From assembly GCA_022452035.1 (NCBI GenBank), contig JAKURV010000001.1:1-64000 (forward strand): a stretch of 64,000 nucleotides of DNA. The letters are read 5' to 3'. Shown one piece after another: positions 20,728 through 31,782 of the stretch. The notes beneath the pieces were generated by a model. That model did no database searches. It had not been told where the DNA came from and saw only the letters and a list, made by a program, of their open reading frames with translations. Source of the stretch: Acidimicrobiales bacterium. GTDB taxonomy: Bacteria; Actinomycetota; Acidimicrobiia; Acidimicrobiales; MedAcidi-G1. Every line of letters starts with the position of its first letter. The first letter of the stretch is position 1. The position numbers and the translations under genes were made by a program.

Positions 20728-22280
20728 TCGATGGTGCCCGGAGGCTTCGAGGTGATGTCGTAGGCCACCCGGTTCACACCCTCCACCTCGTTGATGATCC
20801 TGCTGGACATCCGCTCCAGCAGGTCGTACGGGAGGCGGGCCCAGTCGGCGGTCATGGCGTCTTCGCTGGTGACGGCCCGGATGACAACCGGTCGGGCGTA
20901 CGTGCGCTCATCGCCCATGACGCCCACTGATCGGATGTCGGGCAGCACGGCGAAGGCTTGCCAGATCTCTCTCTCCAGGCCAGCTGCCCTCAGTTCCTGA
21001 CGCACGATCAGGTCGGCAGCCTGAAGAACAGCCACCGTGTAGGGCGTGACCTCGCCGATGATGCGGACTCCCAACCCGGGGCCGGGGAACGGTTGGCGCC
21101 AGACGATCTCGTCGGGCAGGCCCAACTCAGAACCCACGGCTCGCACCTCGTCCTTGAACAGGTTGCGGAGGGGTTCGACCAGATCGAACTCCATGTCCTC
21201 GGGCAGTCCCCCCACATTGTGGTGACTCTTGATCTTGGCCGCGTCCTTGGTGCCCGACTCGATTACGTCCGGATAAAGCGTTCCCTGGACTAGGAAGCGA
21301 GCATCGGTGATACCACCCGAGGCGTCCTCGAAGATCCGGATGAACAATTCGCCGATGGCCTTGCGCTTGTCCTCCGGATCGATGACCCCCGCCAACCGCT
21401 CGAAGAAGCGCTCGGCGGCCCGGACGTGGATCAGCTCAATACCCTGCGTCTTCTGGAAGGTCTCAACGACCTGCTCGCCCTCCCCAGCCCGCATCAGGCC
21501 GGTGTCCACGAAGACACAGGTCAGTTTGGAACCGATGGCCTTGTGCACCAGGGCGGCGGCTACCGCTGAGTCGACCCCGCCGGACAGCCCGCAGATGGCC
21601 CGGCCGTCGCCCACCTGCTCGCGGATGGCGGCCACCGCGGAGTCGATAACGGAGGTCATGGTCCAGTCGCCGGCGCACCCGCACACGTCGTGCACGAACC
21701 GGCCAAGAAGGTCCTGGCCGCACGGCGTGTGGTGCACCTCGGGGTGGAACTGGACGGCATACAGGCCGTCCTCCGAAGCCTCGAAGGCGGCTACCGGGGC
21801 CTCAGGCGATGACGCGGTCACCGTGGCGCCCGGTGGGGGCTCGGTGATCGCGTCAAAGTGGCTCATCCAGACCGGGTGGGCGCCCGCTCCCGCGTCAGCT
21901 AGCAGGCGGCCCGGCTCGGCCACCGTCAGGTCGGTGCGCCCGTACTCGCCCCGCTCGTTGGGCCCTACGGTCCCGCCCCTCTGGTGGGCGATGAGCTGGG
22001 CGCCGTAGCAGATGCCCAGGATGGGCACCCCGAGGTCGTACACACCAGGGTCGATCCGGGGGGCTCCGTCCACGTGCACCGAGGCCGGTCCGCCGGAGAA
22101 GATGATGCCGCTGGGCCGACGCTCGGCGAACTCAGCAGACGTGAGGTCACGGGGAACGATCTCGCTGTAGACGTTCGCCTCGCGTACCCGCCGGGCGATG
22201 AGCTGGGCGTACTGGGCCCCGAAGTCGACGACCAGAATGCGGTCGGTGGCGCGGGCGCTCCCACCCGTGGTGTCAGCCAT
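20718..22280 (-). CDS. guaA: GMP synthase (glutamine-hydrolysing)
   Basis: GuaA aminates XMP to GMP. The 520 residues hold a class I glutaminase domain with GICYGAQ (catalytic Cys) and [10 protein letters not shown] (His and Glu), then the ATP-pyrophosphatase P-loop [10 protein letters not shown], and the C-terminal dimerisation domain ending in KPPGTIEWE. It follows guaB3 by 18 bases, the usual actinobacterial pairing. Confidence 0.97.
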   Translation of the reverse strand: MADTTGGSARATDRILVVDFGAQYAQLIARRVREANVYSEIVPRDLTSAEFAERRPSGIIFSGGPASVHVDGAPRIDPGVYDLGVPILGICYGAQLIAHQRGGTVGPNERGEYGRTDLTVAEPGRLLADAGAGAHPVWMSHFDAITEPPPGATVTASSPEAPVAAFEASEDGLYAVQFHPEVHHTPCGQDLLGRFVHDVCGCAGDWTMTSVIDSAVAAIREQVGDGRAICGLSGGVDSAVAAALVHKAIGSKLTCVFVDTGLMRAGEGEQVVETFQKTQGIELIHVRAAERFFERLAGVIDPEDKRKAIGELFIRIFEDASGGITDARFLVQGTLYPDVIESGTKDAAKIKSHHNVGGLPEDMEFDLVEPLRNLFKDEVRAVGSELGLPDEIVWRQPFPGPGLGVRIIGEVTPYTVAVLQAADLIVRQELRAAGLEREIWQAFAVLPDIRSVGVMGDERTYARPVVIRAVTSEDAMTADWARLPYDLLERMSSRIINEVEGVNRVAYDITSKPPGTIEWE

Positions 22281-22298
22281 TGGAGAGGTGCGGGGGGG

Positions 22299-23462
22299 CT
22301 AATGCCCCATCCCCACGCCCTGGGACTTCTGCAAAGACTTGCCCTCGGTCTGGAGAGCAGGCGCCACCATGACCTCGGCCTTCTGGAATTCCTTGACGTC
22401 CACGTAGCCGCAGGTGGCCATGGAGGTCCGGAGCCCGCCGAATAGGTTCAGCTTGCCGTCGTTCTCGTTGGCCGGACCGAGGAGGATTTCCTCCAGAGTG
22501 CCTCGGGTCGCCGTCTGGACCCGGGCGCCTCGGGGCAGCGTCGGGTGGAAGGTGGCCATACCCCAGTGGTAGCCCCGGCCGGGGGCCTCGGCGGCAGCGG
22601 CCAACGGCGAGCCGATCATCACGGCGTCGGCACCGCACACGATGGCTTTGGAAATATCGCCCCCAGTGGCCATGCCGCCGTCGGCGATGACGTGGCAGTA
22701 CACACCGGTCTCATCCAGGTGGCGCATGCGGGCCGCCCGCACGTCGGCGATAGCCGTGGCCTGCGGCACACCTAGGCCCAGGACACCACGCGTGGTGCAA
22801 GCGTGGCCGGGACCCACCCCCACTAGGACACCGGCAGCACCAGTACGCATCAGGTGGAGGGCCGCCTTGTTGGTGGCACAGCCGCCCACGATGACCGGAA
22901 TGTCCAGTTGGCGGATGAAGGTCTTGAGGTTGAGTGGTTCGACGACAGTCGACACGTGCTCGGCCGAGACCACAGTGCCCTGTATGACCAGCATGTCCAA
23001 CTCACCGGCCAGGATGTCGTCCAGCAGGGCACTGGTGCGCTGCGGGGTGACCGAGGCGCAGGAGACCACGCCAGCGGCTTTGATCTCGCGGATTCGCTCG
23101 GTGACCAGGCCGGGGATGATGGGCTGCTGGTAGAGCTCCTGCATCCGCTTGGTGGCCTTCTCAACCGGCTGCTCAGCGATCTCGGCCAGAGTCGAGTCGG
23201 CATCCTCGTAGCGGGTCCAGAGACCCTCAAGGTTGAGTACCCCCACGCCACCCAGGCGACCGACCTCGATGGCGGTGGCCGGACTGACCACGCCGTCCAT
23301 GGCCGATGCCATCAGAGGCAACTCGAAGCGGTAAGCGTCGATCTGCCAGCTGATGTCGACGTCCTCGGGGTCCCGGGTGCGCCGGCTGGGGACAATGGCG
23401 ATGTCGTCGAATCCGTAGGCGCGTCGTCCGCTCTTGCCCAGCCCGATCTCGATCTCGGCCAT
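22299..23462 (-). CDS. guaB3: GuaB3 family IMP dehydrogenase-related protein
   Basis: The 387 residues lack CBS domains and match the shorter GuaB3 paralogue found beside guaA in actinobacteria. The barrel carries FELPLMASAMDGVVSP at the N-terminus and the catalytic loop VGPGHACTTRGVLGLGVPQATA with its Cys. Further on is DGGMATGGDISKAIVCGADAVMIGSPLA. The start is the ATG at 23462 with GGGGAG upstream; an in-frame GTG two codons earlier overlaps that site and is less likely. Work on relatives suggests GuaB3 may act as a GMP reductase or an IMPDH-like enzyme. A canonical guaB is not in this window. Confidence 0.9.
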   Translation of the reverse strand: MAEIEIGLGKSGRRAYGFDDIAIVPSRRTRDPEDVDISWQIDAYRFELPLMASAMDGVVSPATAIEVGRLGGVGVLNLEGLWTRYEDADSTLAEIAEQPVEKATKRMQELYQQPIIPGLVTERIREIKAAGVVSCASVTPQRTSALLDDILAGELDMLVIQGTVVSAEHVSTVVEPLNLKTFIRQLDIPVIVGGCATNKAALHLMRTGAAGVLVGVGPGHACTTRGVLGLGVPQATAIADVRAARMRHLDETGVYCHVIADGGMATGGDISKAIVCGADAVMIGSPLAAAAEAPGRGYHWGMATFHPTLPRGARVQTATRGTLEEILLGPANENDGKLNLFGGLRTSMATCGYVDVKEFQKAEVMVAPALQTEGKSLQKSQGVGMGH

Positions 23463-23531
23463 GGTCACTCCCCGCCGACTGAAGCCGGCTCCGTCCGGTC
23501 GGGTCTCAGCGGTGGCCCCCGGAAAGGGTCG

Positions 23532-23537
23532 ATTCTA
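23532..23537 (-). promoter_or_regulatory. Possible -10 element upstream of guaB3
   Basis: On the minus strand TAGAAT occurs 69 bases before the guaB3 start, in a 170-base gap. It is a good match to an actinobacterial -10. A TTGACA lies only eight bases further upstream, too close to pair with it, so no proper -35 is visible. Low confidence. Confidence 0.3.
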
Positions 23538-23632
23538 GCCACGCGTGTCAAATCATCGCGGCGCGTCTGACCTGTGGTTTCGGGGTCCAAAAGGGAGCCA
23601 CCCGAGGAGGAGGTCCAGGGTTTCGGTCGCGG

Positions 23633-25048
23633 TCAGGCCAGCTCGTCGAGAAGGTCAGCCAGGCGTTCCACATGGGCTGTCGTGGTCCACGTGCCACCTA
23701 CGGCGACCCGCAGGACGTAGCGGTCGCTGAGGAGGGTGTGGGTGAGGAAGGCCTCACCAGTGGCGTTCACGGCTTCTAGGAGGCGCTTGGAGGCCTCGTC
23801 ACCGTCCACGTGGCGGAAGCACACCAGGCCGAGGGAGGGAGGGGCGGCGTGCACAAGGCCCGGGTGGGCCGCCACCCGGTCAGCCAGTATCCCGGCGGCA
23901 GCCACGTGGGTCCGGATGTGGGCCTGGAGGCCTTCCACCCCGTAGGACCGCATCACGAACCAGAGCTTCAAGGCCCGGAACCGGCGCCCCAACGGGATCT
24001 GCCAGTCCCGGTAGTCGATGACCTGGCCCGATTCGCTGGCCTCGTTGCGTAGGTACTCGGGGACGATGGACAGGGCGCTGACCAGCGGCGCGGCATCGGC
24101 TACGTAGAAGGCGGAGCAGTCGAAGTTGGTGAGTAGCCACTTGTGTGGGTTGAAAAGGTAGCTGTCGACGCGGTCCAGCCCGTCTAGGAGGTGGCGGTGT
24201 TCTGGGCAGACAGTGGCTGAGCCGGCCCAGGCGGCATCCACGTGGACCCATGCCCCCACCTCGGCGGCCACTTCGGCAATTCGGGACACCGGGTCCACCG
24301 CCCCCGACGAGGTGGTGCCCACGGTGGCCACCACTAGGCAGGGCACCAGGCCGTTGGCCACATCAGTGGCCACCAGGGCGGCCAGGGCCTCGGCGTCCAT
24401 GGCGTAGGTGTCGTCGACCGGCACGGCCCGCAGCTGGTCGCGGGCGAAGCCGGCCACCAGAACGTCCTTCTCTATCGAGGAGTGGGCCTGGACCGAGGTA
24501 TAGACCCGCAGGTCAGGAAGGACAGCGGCACCACCACTGCGGTCTCGAGCGGCCACCACCGCGCACAACGAGGCCGACGAAGCCGTGTCCTGAATGACGC
24601 CACCGCCCGGGCCGTCGGACCGGAACCGGTCGGGTAGTCCACAGGCCTCGGCCAGCCAGTCCAGGACATGGGTCTCCAGCTCGGTGCAGGCCGGGCTGGT
24701 CGACCAGAGCATCCCGTTCGCGCCCAGGCCAGCCGACAGGAACTCTCCGAGCACGGCAGGGGGCGAGGAGTTAGCCGGGAAGAAGCCGTAGAACCCCGGG
24801 TGCTGCCACTGGGTGATCGCCGGGGCGATGAGGCGGTCCACGTCATCTAGCAGTGCCGTGTACGGCTCCCCCTCCAGCGGAGGTGACGCCGGCAACGAAG
24901 CCCGGACGTCGCCCGGAGCCACCGGAGGGACGATGGGCCGATCACCGATATCGGCCAGGAAGTCTGCGATCCAGTCGACGGTGGCCCGGCCAGCGGCCCT
25001 GAATGCCTCCGGGGTCATGTGGTCCGGTCCGGTCGGTAGTTCAGGCAT
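23633..25048 (-). CDS. PLP-dependent aromatic/acidic amino acid decarboxylase family protein
   Basis: The 471 residues belong to group II PLP decarboxylases (aromatic-L-amino-acid/glutamate type). Typical parts are EAFRAAGRATVDWIADFLAD at the N-terminus, WQHPGFYGFFPANSSP, GVIQDTASSASLCAV, WVHVDAAWAGSA with the PLP-ring Asp, and the Schiff-base lysine in FNPHKWLLTNFDCS. The start is the ATG at 25048, eight bases inside the end of the Nudix gene; an ATG ten codons later is the alternative. The substrate is not deducible, but aromatic amino acids such as tyrosine, tryptophan or phenylalanine are likely candidates. Confidence 0.88.
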   Translation of the reverse strand: MPELPTGPDHMTPEAFRAAGRATVDWIADFLADIGDRPIVPPVAPGDVRASLPASPPLEGEPYTALLDDVDRLIAPAITQWQHPGFYGFFPANSSPPAVLGEFLSAGLGANGMLWSTSPACTELETHVLDWLAEACGLPDRFRSDGPGGGVIQDTASSASLCAVVAARDRSGGAAVLPDLRVYTSVQAHSSIEKDVLVAGFARDQLRAVPVDDTYAMDAEALAALVATDVANGLVPCLVVATVGTTSSGAVDPVSRIAEVAAEVGAWVHVDAAWAGSATVCPEHRHLLDGLDRVDSYLFNPHKWLLTNFDCSAFYVADAAPLVSALSIVPEYLRNEASESGQVIDYRDWQIPLGRRFRALKLWFVMRSYGVEGLQAHIRTHVAAAGILADRVAAHPGLVHAAPPSLGLVCFRHVDGDEASKRLLEAVNATGEAFLTHTLLSDRYVLRVAVGGTWTTTAHVERLADLLDELA

Positions 25049-25784
25049 CGTCGGCACGATAGCCACCGTGATGATCGGTCTCATCCTCAACACCCAGCGC
25101 CAGAGCCAGCAATTGGCGCAGCATGGCCGCTGTGGCCCCCCACACGGTGTCGCCCTCCAGTTCGAAGAACGTGATGGACCATGGCCCCTCGGCCCTCGGC
25201 CAGAGCTCCTCCCGGTAGACCTCATCACGTACCAACTCCGACAGGGCCACTATGCGCACCGCCTCTACTTCGTCGGGATTGGGTTCCAGCTCGGGGGACC
25301 CGCTGAGCACAGCCACGAACGGCTGGATAAGGCTCCCGCTTCCCACGGTCACGACGGGGTCCAGCCGCCCCAGAAGGCGGGGTAGCGACGGGTCCAGGTC
25401 GATCTCCTCCTTGGCCTCCCGGAGGGCGGTGGCCCACAGGTCAGCGTCGTCCGGATCGTGGCGACCACCGGGAAAGCTCACCTCGTGAGTGTGGGAGGCC
25501 AGCCGCGGCGACCGGCGGGTCAACACCACGTGCGGTCCGGTCCCCTCCGGATCATCGAACAGGGCCACCAGCACGCCGGCCTCCCACTCCCTCCCGGTGG
25601 GGGTTCCCCGAATACCGGTCGGCCGCCGGCCGTCAAATACCTCCTGCAGGCCGTCCAGGCTTAGGGTGCGGTCGTCTAGACCGGCCCACGGTGGTGGCGC
25701 TCCGAGCCTCCACCCTTCGGGTCGGGGGATCTCCTGCGGACCTCCCCGGCCTGGCAGAGGGCCGGGGGGCCGTGCCGCTGTCAC
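25041..25784 (-). CDS. Nudix hydrolase, CoA-pyrophosphatase-like
   Basis: The 247 residues hold a Nudix fold with the box GGRHDPDDADLWATALREAKEEIDL region, ending in the REAKEEID metal-binding helix. Upstream is SHTHEVSFPGGR, which matches CoA-pyrophosphatase (NudL/YeaB) relatives. The GTG start at 25784 overlaps the previous stop by four bases, and the end overlaps the decarboxylase start. The N-terminal 50 residues are proline-rich and low in order. CoA or a related dinucleotide is the likely substrate, by family only. Confidence 0.85.
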   Translation of the reverse strand: MTAARPPGPLPGRGGPQEIPRPEGWRLGAPPPWAGLDDRTLSLDGLQEVFDGRRPTGIRGTPTGREWEAGVLVALFDDPEGTGPHVVLTRRSPRLASHTHEVSFPGGRHDPDDADLWATALREAKEEIDLDPSLPRLLGRLDPVVTVGSGSLIQPFVAVLSGSPELEPNPDEVEAVRIVALSELVRDEVYREELWPRAEGPWSITFFELEGDTVWGATAAMLRQLLALALGVEDETDHHGGYRADDA

Positions 25785-26065
25785 CCGGAGGCCAGGTCGG
25801 CCAGAAGACGCTCCAGACCCCCATCCCGGAGCCCCTCAGCTACCTCCAGGGGGATGGTCCTACCGCGCTCCCATCCGTCCCACAGGACGACCAGCGGGGC
25901 GACCCGGTCGGCGTGCGGACCGTCGGCTGCCCCAGCCAGGACCTCGGGCATACGCCCCGTCTTGAGGTTGGCCAGCATTCGGCCGACCAACGTCTCGCCC
26001 CGGACCCACTCATCGAACTGACCAGCCAGCTTCACCGGGTCGGGAGCGGGGCGTTCGTCCATCAC
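25781..26065 (-). CDS. Conserved small actinobacterial protein, unknown function
   Basis: A 94-residue soluble protein with no signal or membrane segment. Recognisable blocks are DPVKLAGQFDEWVRGETLVGRMLANLKTG and, after a short loop, the LWDGWERGRTIPLEVAEGLRDGG region. I recall similar small actinobacterial hypotheticals but cannot name a function. It begins just downstream of the groEL terminator and overlaps the Nudix gene by four bases. Confidence 0.7.
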   Translation of the reverse strand: MMDERPAPDPVKLAGQFDEWVRGETLVGRMLANLKTGRMPEVLAGAADGPHADRVAPLVVLWDGWERGRTIPLEVAEGLRDGGLERLLADLASG

Positions 26066-26126
26066 GTTGTCAACCTACCGGTCGCCTCCCACCTAGCCCG
26101 CTGTGGGAAGACGGGCCCAAAACACC

Positions 26127-26154
26127 GGAAGCCGGGCCTAAAGGCCCGGCTTCC
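26127..26154 (-). terminator. Rho-independent terminator after groEL
   Basis: A perfect 12-bp inverted repeat (GGAAGCCGGGCC and GGCCCGGCTTCC) with a four-base loop lies 22 bases past the groEL stop. On the minus strand it is followed within a few bases by TTTT. This is a good intrinsic terminator for the groES-groEL operon. Confidence 0.8.
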
Positions 26155-26175
26155 GACAACGATCCGCGGGGATCG

Positions 26176-28117
<1,942 letters not shown>

Positions 28118-28169
28118 CGAACGCTTCCCTTTCGACGATGGCACCGGGCCGTCCGGCCCCGGATGCCTG

Positions 28170-28196
28170 TTGGCAGTCTCATTGGACGAGTGCCAA
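28170..28196 (-). promoter_or_regulatory. CIRCE operator (HrcA site) upstream of groES
   Basis: On the minus strand the sequence is TTGGCACTC, nine bases, GACTGCCAA: two nine-base arms that pair at eight of nine positions with the canonical nine-base spacer. Consensus CIRCE is TTAGCACTC-N9-GAGTGCTAA, and actinobacterial copies often use TTGGCACTC. It is 53 bases before groES, so heat-shock control by HrcA is expected. hrcA itself is not in this window. Confidence 0.88.
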
Positions 28197-28271
28197 CGAT
28201 AGGGGTGCCGCCCGCCCGGGCCAACGTCCACGACCCCGGTTTTCGCTCTATGTAACAGGCGGGGCTGCCGA

Positions 28272-29303
28272 TCAGGACAGCAGTGGCAAGCTCTGGTTGG
28301 GGTCGGCCCCGGTGTCCAAGGGACTGGGTCCGTCGGACCGGAACCGCCACCAGCCGGCAGCGGCCACCATGGCCGCGTTGTCGGTGCACATCGACCGGGA
28401 CGGCAGAAAGGCCCGTACGCCAGTCCCGGTGCACATGTCCAGGAACCGCTCCCGGAGGAGGGAATTGGCCGCCACCCCGCCACCTAGGCAGGCCCCCCTC
28501 GCCCCAGTGGCCTCCACGGCCCACCGGGCCTTAGTCACTAGAGCGTCAACCACCGCCTCTTGGAATGAGGCTGCCACGTCGGCCGTCGGGGAGTCGGGGT
28601 CGTGGCGGACGTGGTTCACCACGGCGGTCTTCAGGCCGCTGAACGAGAAGGCGTAGCGCCGGTCGTCGGGCAGTGTGTCCGGGTTCTCCTGGACCATGGA
28701 CCGCGGATAGTCAAAGGCTGAGCCGTCGCCCCCGGCGGCCAGGGCGTCGATCGCCGGACCACCGGGGTAGCCCAAGCCCAGGTACCGGGCCACCTTGTCG
28801 AATGCCTCGCCTGCCGCGTCGTCCAGTGTGGAACCCAGGAGCCGGTACCGGCCGTGGTCCTCCATCAGCACCAGCATGGTGTGCCCGCCGGAGACCAGCA
28901 GAACGACCAGCGGGAGTTCCAGGTCAGGCTCCTCCAGGAACGAGGCGTACAGGTGAGCCTCCAGGTGGTTCACGGACACGAACGGCACCCCCCACACCAG
29001 CGACAGGGCCTTAGCGGCACTCACCCCAACCAGCAGCGAGCCGATCAGCCCCGGCCCCGTGGTGGCGGCCACCACCTCCACGTCGGGACCCTCCACCCCC
29101 GCGGTGGCCAACGCCTCGGCCAACACCGGCACCAGTTCCTGGACGTGAGCCCGCCCGGCGATCTCGGGGACCACGCCCCCGAACCGAGCGTGCTGTTCGA
29201 CCTGGCTGGACACCACCGAGGACCGGACTACAGCTGCCCGCTCCACGACGGCTACTGCCGTCTCGTCGCATGACGTCTCGATGCCCAGGACGACATCACC
29301 CAT
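28272..29303 (-). CDS. tsaD: tRNA t6A synthase subunit TsaD
   Basis: TsaD transfers the threonylcarbamoyl group to A37 of ANN-decoding tRNAs, with TsaB and TsaE. The 343 residues contain [14 protein letters not shown] at the start, the metal-binding [35 protein letters not shown] and [13 protein letters not shown]. The start overlaps the rimI stop by eight bases. The stop lies 75 bases upstream of the CIRCE element. Confidence 0.97.
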   Translation of the reverse strand: MGDVVLGIETSCDETAVAVVERAAVVRSSVVSSQVEQHARFGGVVPEIAGRAHVQELVPVLAEALATAGVEGPDVEVVAATTGPGLIGSLLVGVSAAKALSLVWGVPFVSVNHLEAHLYASFLEEPDLELPLVVLLVSGGHTMLVLMEDHGRYRLLGSTLDDAAGEAFDKVARYLGLGYPGGPAIDALAAGGDGSAFDYPRSMVQENPDTLPDDRRYAFSFSGLKTAVVNHVRHDPDSPTADVAASFQEAVVDALVTKARWAVEATGARGACLGGGVAANSLLRERFLDMCTGTGVRAFLPSRSMCTDNAAMVAAAGWWRFRSDGPSPLDTGADPNQSLPLLS

Positions 29304-29847
29304 CGGTCGGACCTCCCCCAGCCCGGTTGATCGCCTCGTCCACCCGGTTCGAGAAGGCCGGGTCGGCGATGTCGTGGGCCCACATCACGAGAGCGTCCTC
29401 CCGGCCCCCAACCGCCGAGTCGGTGTAGTACCCCTTTCGAATCCCCGCCGGAGCGAACCCGAACCGCTGGTACAGCCCGATGGCCGGCTCGTTGGACACT
29501 CGGACCTCTAGCGTCAGGGCAGACAGACCACGGACGAGGGCATCTCGGCACAAGGCGGCCATCAGGACGGTGCCGATCCCCGACCGCTTCCGGTCGGGGT
29601 CCACGGTCACTGAGATGACGTGCCCCTCGTCAACCACGACCAGTAGGGCGGCGTGGCCGACCAGCTGACCGTCCACCTCAGCCACTAGGTTGGTGCGGGT
29701 CGTCGGGTTGGCCAGTTGGCTGCGTAAGAACTTCGACGACCAGGTGTTCGGATGGACCCGGGCATCTAGGGCCAGCACGGCGTCAACGTCGCTGTCGACC
29801 AGCGGTCGGAGGTCCACGGGGACGCGAGACAGAGCCACGGCGGTCAC
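29296..29847 (-). CDS. rimI: Ribosomal-protein-alanine N-acetyltransferase RimI-like (GNAT)
   Basis: A 183-residue GNAT protein. The acetyl-CoA loop is the RKRSGIGTVLM segment (Q/RxxGxG/A), followed by LTLEVRVSNEPAIGLYQRFGF, a block very typical of RimI. RimI acetylates the N-terminus of bS18 in E. coli; in actinobacteria its range may be wider. It overlaps tsaB by four bases and tsaD by eight, fitting the conserved tsaE-tsaB-rimI-tsaD order. Confidence 0.92.
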   Translation of the reverse strand: MTAVALSRVPVDLRPLVDSDVDAVLALDARVHPNTWSSKFLRSQLANPTTRTNLVAEVDGQLVGHAALLVVVDEGHVISVTVDPDRKRSGIGTVLMAALCRDALVRGLSALTLEVRVSNEPAIGLYQRFGFAPAGIRKGYYTDSAVGGREDALVMWAHDIADPAFSNRVDEAINRAGGGPTDG

Positions 29848-30545
29848 GCCCCGCCCTCGCGAGTCGCCCAGTTGATCTGGGCGTCCGGCTGGCGCAGGTA
29901 TATCGGCTCCAGCTCCCAGGGCTGGACGAACTCCTCCCGCATGGCCCGGGCATGGGCCAACTGCACGAGGGACCGGGCACTGGGATTAGCCAGGCCCTGC
30001 TCGGCCATCTCCATGGCCCGGAGCCCGGTGAACCGTTCGGCGTGGCGTAGGGCGCCATCACCCAGCAGAAGGGTCGGCTCGTCGAGGGCTTCCAACTCGG
30101 CCGAAAGCTCGTCCGGTGTGCCCACGTCGGCCTCTCGAATCCGCTGAATGCCACCGGGAACCCTGCGGAACAGGGCGGTGAACAGCTCACCTCGCCGGGC
30201 ATCAAGGGCTGGCACGATGAGGCGCGTCGTCCAACGGGCCGGGAAGGCCATCAGGTCGAGGCTGGGTACCGGGATCATGGGCACTCCTAGGGCGTAGGCC
30301 AGAGCCACCGCCGTGGCGATGCCCACCCGCAACCCCGTGAACAGCCCCGGTCCGACGTCCACGGCCACCGCCCCGACCTCGGACAACTCGATTCCGGCCT
30401 GGCGGCGGACGAACTCGATCTGGGGGGCTAGGGCCTCAGCGTGGCGTCGACCCCGCCCGGAATGGGCCGAGGCCAGCACCCCCTCGTGGCCACCCACGGC
30501 GCATCCCACCTGGGCACCGGCGCTCTCGATCCCAAGGATCAGCAC
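29844..30545 (-). CDS. tsaB: tRNA t6A synthase subunit TsaB
   Basis: TsaB is a TsaD paralogue that serves as its partner in t6A synthesis. From the GTG at 30545 the protein is 233 residues. It has LGIESAGAQVGCAV near the N-terminus, RHAEALAPQIEFV, VDVGPGLFTGLRVGIATA and PALDARRGELFTA. The start overlaps the tsaE end by seven bases. A longer in-frame reading upstream is a tsaE shadow. Confidence 0.94.
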   Translation of the reverse strand: MLILGIESAGAQVGCAVGGHEGVLASAHSGRGRRHAEALAPQIEFVRRQAGIELSEVGAVAVDVGPGLFTGLRVGIATAVALAYALGVPMIPVPSLDLMAFPARWTTRLIVPALDARRGELFTALFRRVPGGIQRIREADVGTPDELSAELEALDEPTLLLGDGALRHAERFTGLRAMEMAEQGLANPSARSLVQLAHARAMREEFVQPWELEPIYLRQPDAQINWATREGGA

Positions 30546-31042
30546 GGCCCACCTCCCACCCCAAGCCCCTGCAGGGCAACTTCGCGATCGGCCCACTCCG
30601 GGCCCGAGGTCCGAAACTCCAGAAGGCGATCGTCCGGTCCGTCGCCCAACCGGAAGCGAACCTCCAAGTAGCCCCCCGGCAGTACGGCGGCAATGGCGTC
30701 TCCCCATTCCACGAGGGTTACCGCCCGGTCGTCGACCAGCTCGGGTAGGCCGAGGTCGCGTACCTCCTCGATGCGGGCCAAGCGGTAGACGTCCAGATGG
30801 TGGACGGTCAGGTTGTCGCCCTCGTAGCGATTGGCCAGGGTGAAGGTGGGCGACGTGATGGGGGCCGTCACGCCCAGCGCCCGGCCCAGTCCCTGAGTGA
30901 AGGCCGTCTTGCCGGCACCCAGGTCGCCACACAGCACGATCAGGTCACCGGCCCGAACCAAGGCGGCCAGCCGGGCGGCCACGGTCTGGGTCTCGTCAGC
31001 CGACGCCGTGGGAACGGTGGCCACCGCCTGGCCGAGGGTCAC
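30539..31042 (-). CDS. tsaE: tRNA t6A ATPase TsaE
   Basis: TsaE is the small P-loop ATPase that resets the TsaB-TsaD complex. The 167 residues contain Walker A CGDLGAGKTAFTQGLGRALG, then ITSPTFTLANRY, HHLDVYRL and VTLVEWGD, all standard. The GTG start at 31042 overlaps the uracil-DNA glycosylase stop by four bases. Confidence 0.95.
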   Translation of the reverse strand: MTLGQAVATVPTASADETQTVAARLAALVRAGDLIVLCGDLGAGKTAFTQGLGRALGVTAPITSPTFTLANRYEGDNLTVHHLDVYRLARIEEVRDLGLPELVDDRAVTLVEWGDAIAAVLPGGYLEVRFRLGDGPDDRLLEFRTSGPEWADREVALQGLGVGGGPC

Positions 31043-31605
31043 CGGTCCCCCATAAGGACCTTGGCCCGGACTAGGTCGGCCCGCATCCGGGCCAGGACGT
31101 CCGCACCGCCCCGCAGGGCGGCCGCCGGGTGGAAGGTGGGAACCAGGTGGCGTTCCGGGTCACCGAAGCGGTAACTACGACCCCGGAGCTTCGTAATGCC
31201 TACATCGGTCTCTAGGAGGAGCTTTGACGAGAAGTTGCCCAAGGTCACGATGACCGTCGGGTCGACGAGCGCTAGCTGCTGCTCCAGGTAGGGGCGGCAG
31301 GCGGCGATCTCGTCCGGCCGCGGGTCCCGGTTCTCGGGTGGGCGGCACTTCACCACATTTGTGATGTAGCAGTCGGTCCGGTCGATACCCAACTCCTCGG
31401 CCAGCAGGCGGTCCAACAACTGGCCCGACCGACCAACGAAGGGCACCCCCTGCTCGTCCTCCCGGGCTCCCGGACCCTCACCCACGAACATCAGGTCCGC
31501 CGCGGACGAGCCGGCTCCAAACACCACGGTGGTCCGGCCGACGGCCAGGCCACAGGACGTACAGGTGGAAGCCTCTTCGGCGAGGACTTTGAGGGCGGTT
31601 GCCAC
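31039..31605 (-). CDS. Uracil-DNA glycosylase, family 4 (iron-sulfur)
   Basis: It removes uracil from DNA and carries a 4Fe-4S cluster. The 188 residues have GEGPGAREDEQGVPFVGRSG (42-61) as motif A and HPAAAL near the end as motif B. The cluster cysteines are probably C15, C18, C87 and C103. GEGPG-ED places it in family 4 rather than family 5. It heads the t6A gene string, with a four-base overlap to tsaE. Confidence 0.92.
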   Translation of the reverse strand: MATALKVLAEEASTCTSCGLAVGRTTVVFGAGSSAADLMFVGEGPGAREDEQGVPFVGRSGQLLDRLLAEELGIDRTDCYITNVVKCRPPENRDPRPDEIAACRPYLEQQLALVDPTVIVTLGNFSSKLLLETDVGITKLRGRSYRFGDPERHLVPTFHPAAALRGGADVLARMRADLVRAKVLMGDR

Positions 31606-31782
31606 CTCGGCAGGTTACCGACGAGCCCCCGTTCCGACGGCCGAGACAGGCCCGGCGGCCCTGTCAGCAGGCGATGAGGGCGGCCCGTTCCACAGCGGCC
31701 ATTGCCAGGATCCGCAGGACGTTGACCAGGAACCTCGTGGTCCAGGACGTTAGTGCGAGGCTCTCGGTAGCCCGCCGGCTGC

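Noticed and set aside
23463-23468. GTG two codons before the chosen guaB3 start
   Set aside because: It overlaps the ribosome binding site itself, while the ATG at 23462 is correctly spaced.
23532-23557. TTGACA and TAGAAT on the minus strand as a promoter for guaB3
   Set aside because: The spacing is only eight bases, so they cannot be a -35/-10 pair; only the -10 is kept as a weak candidate.
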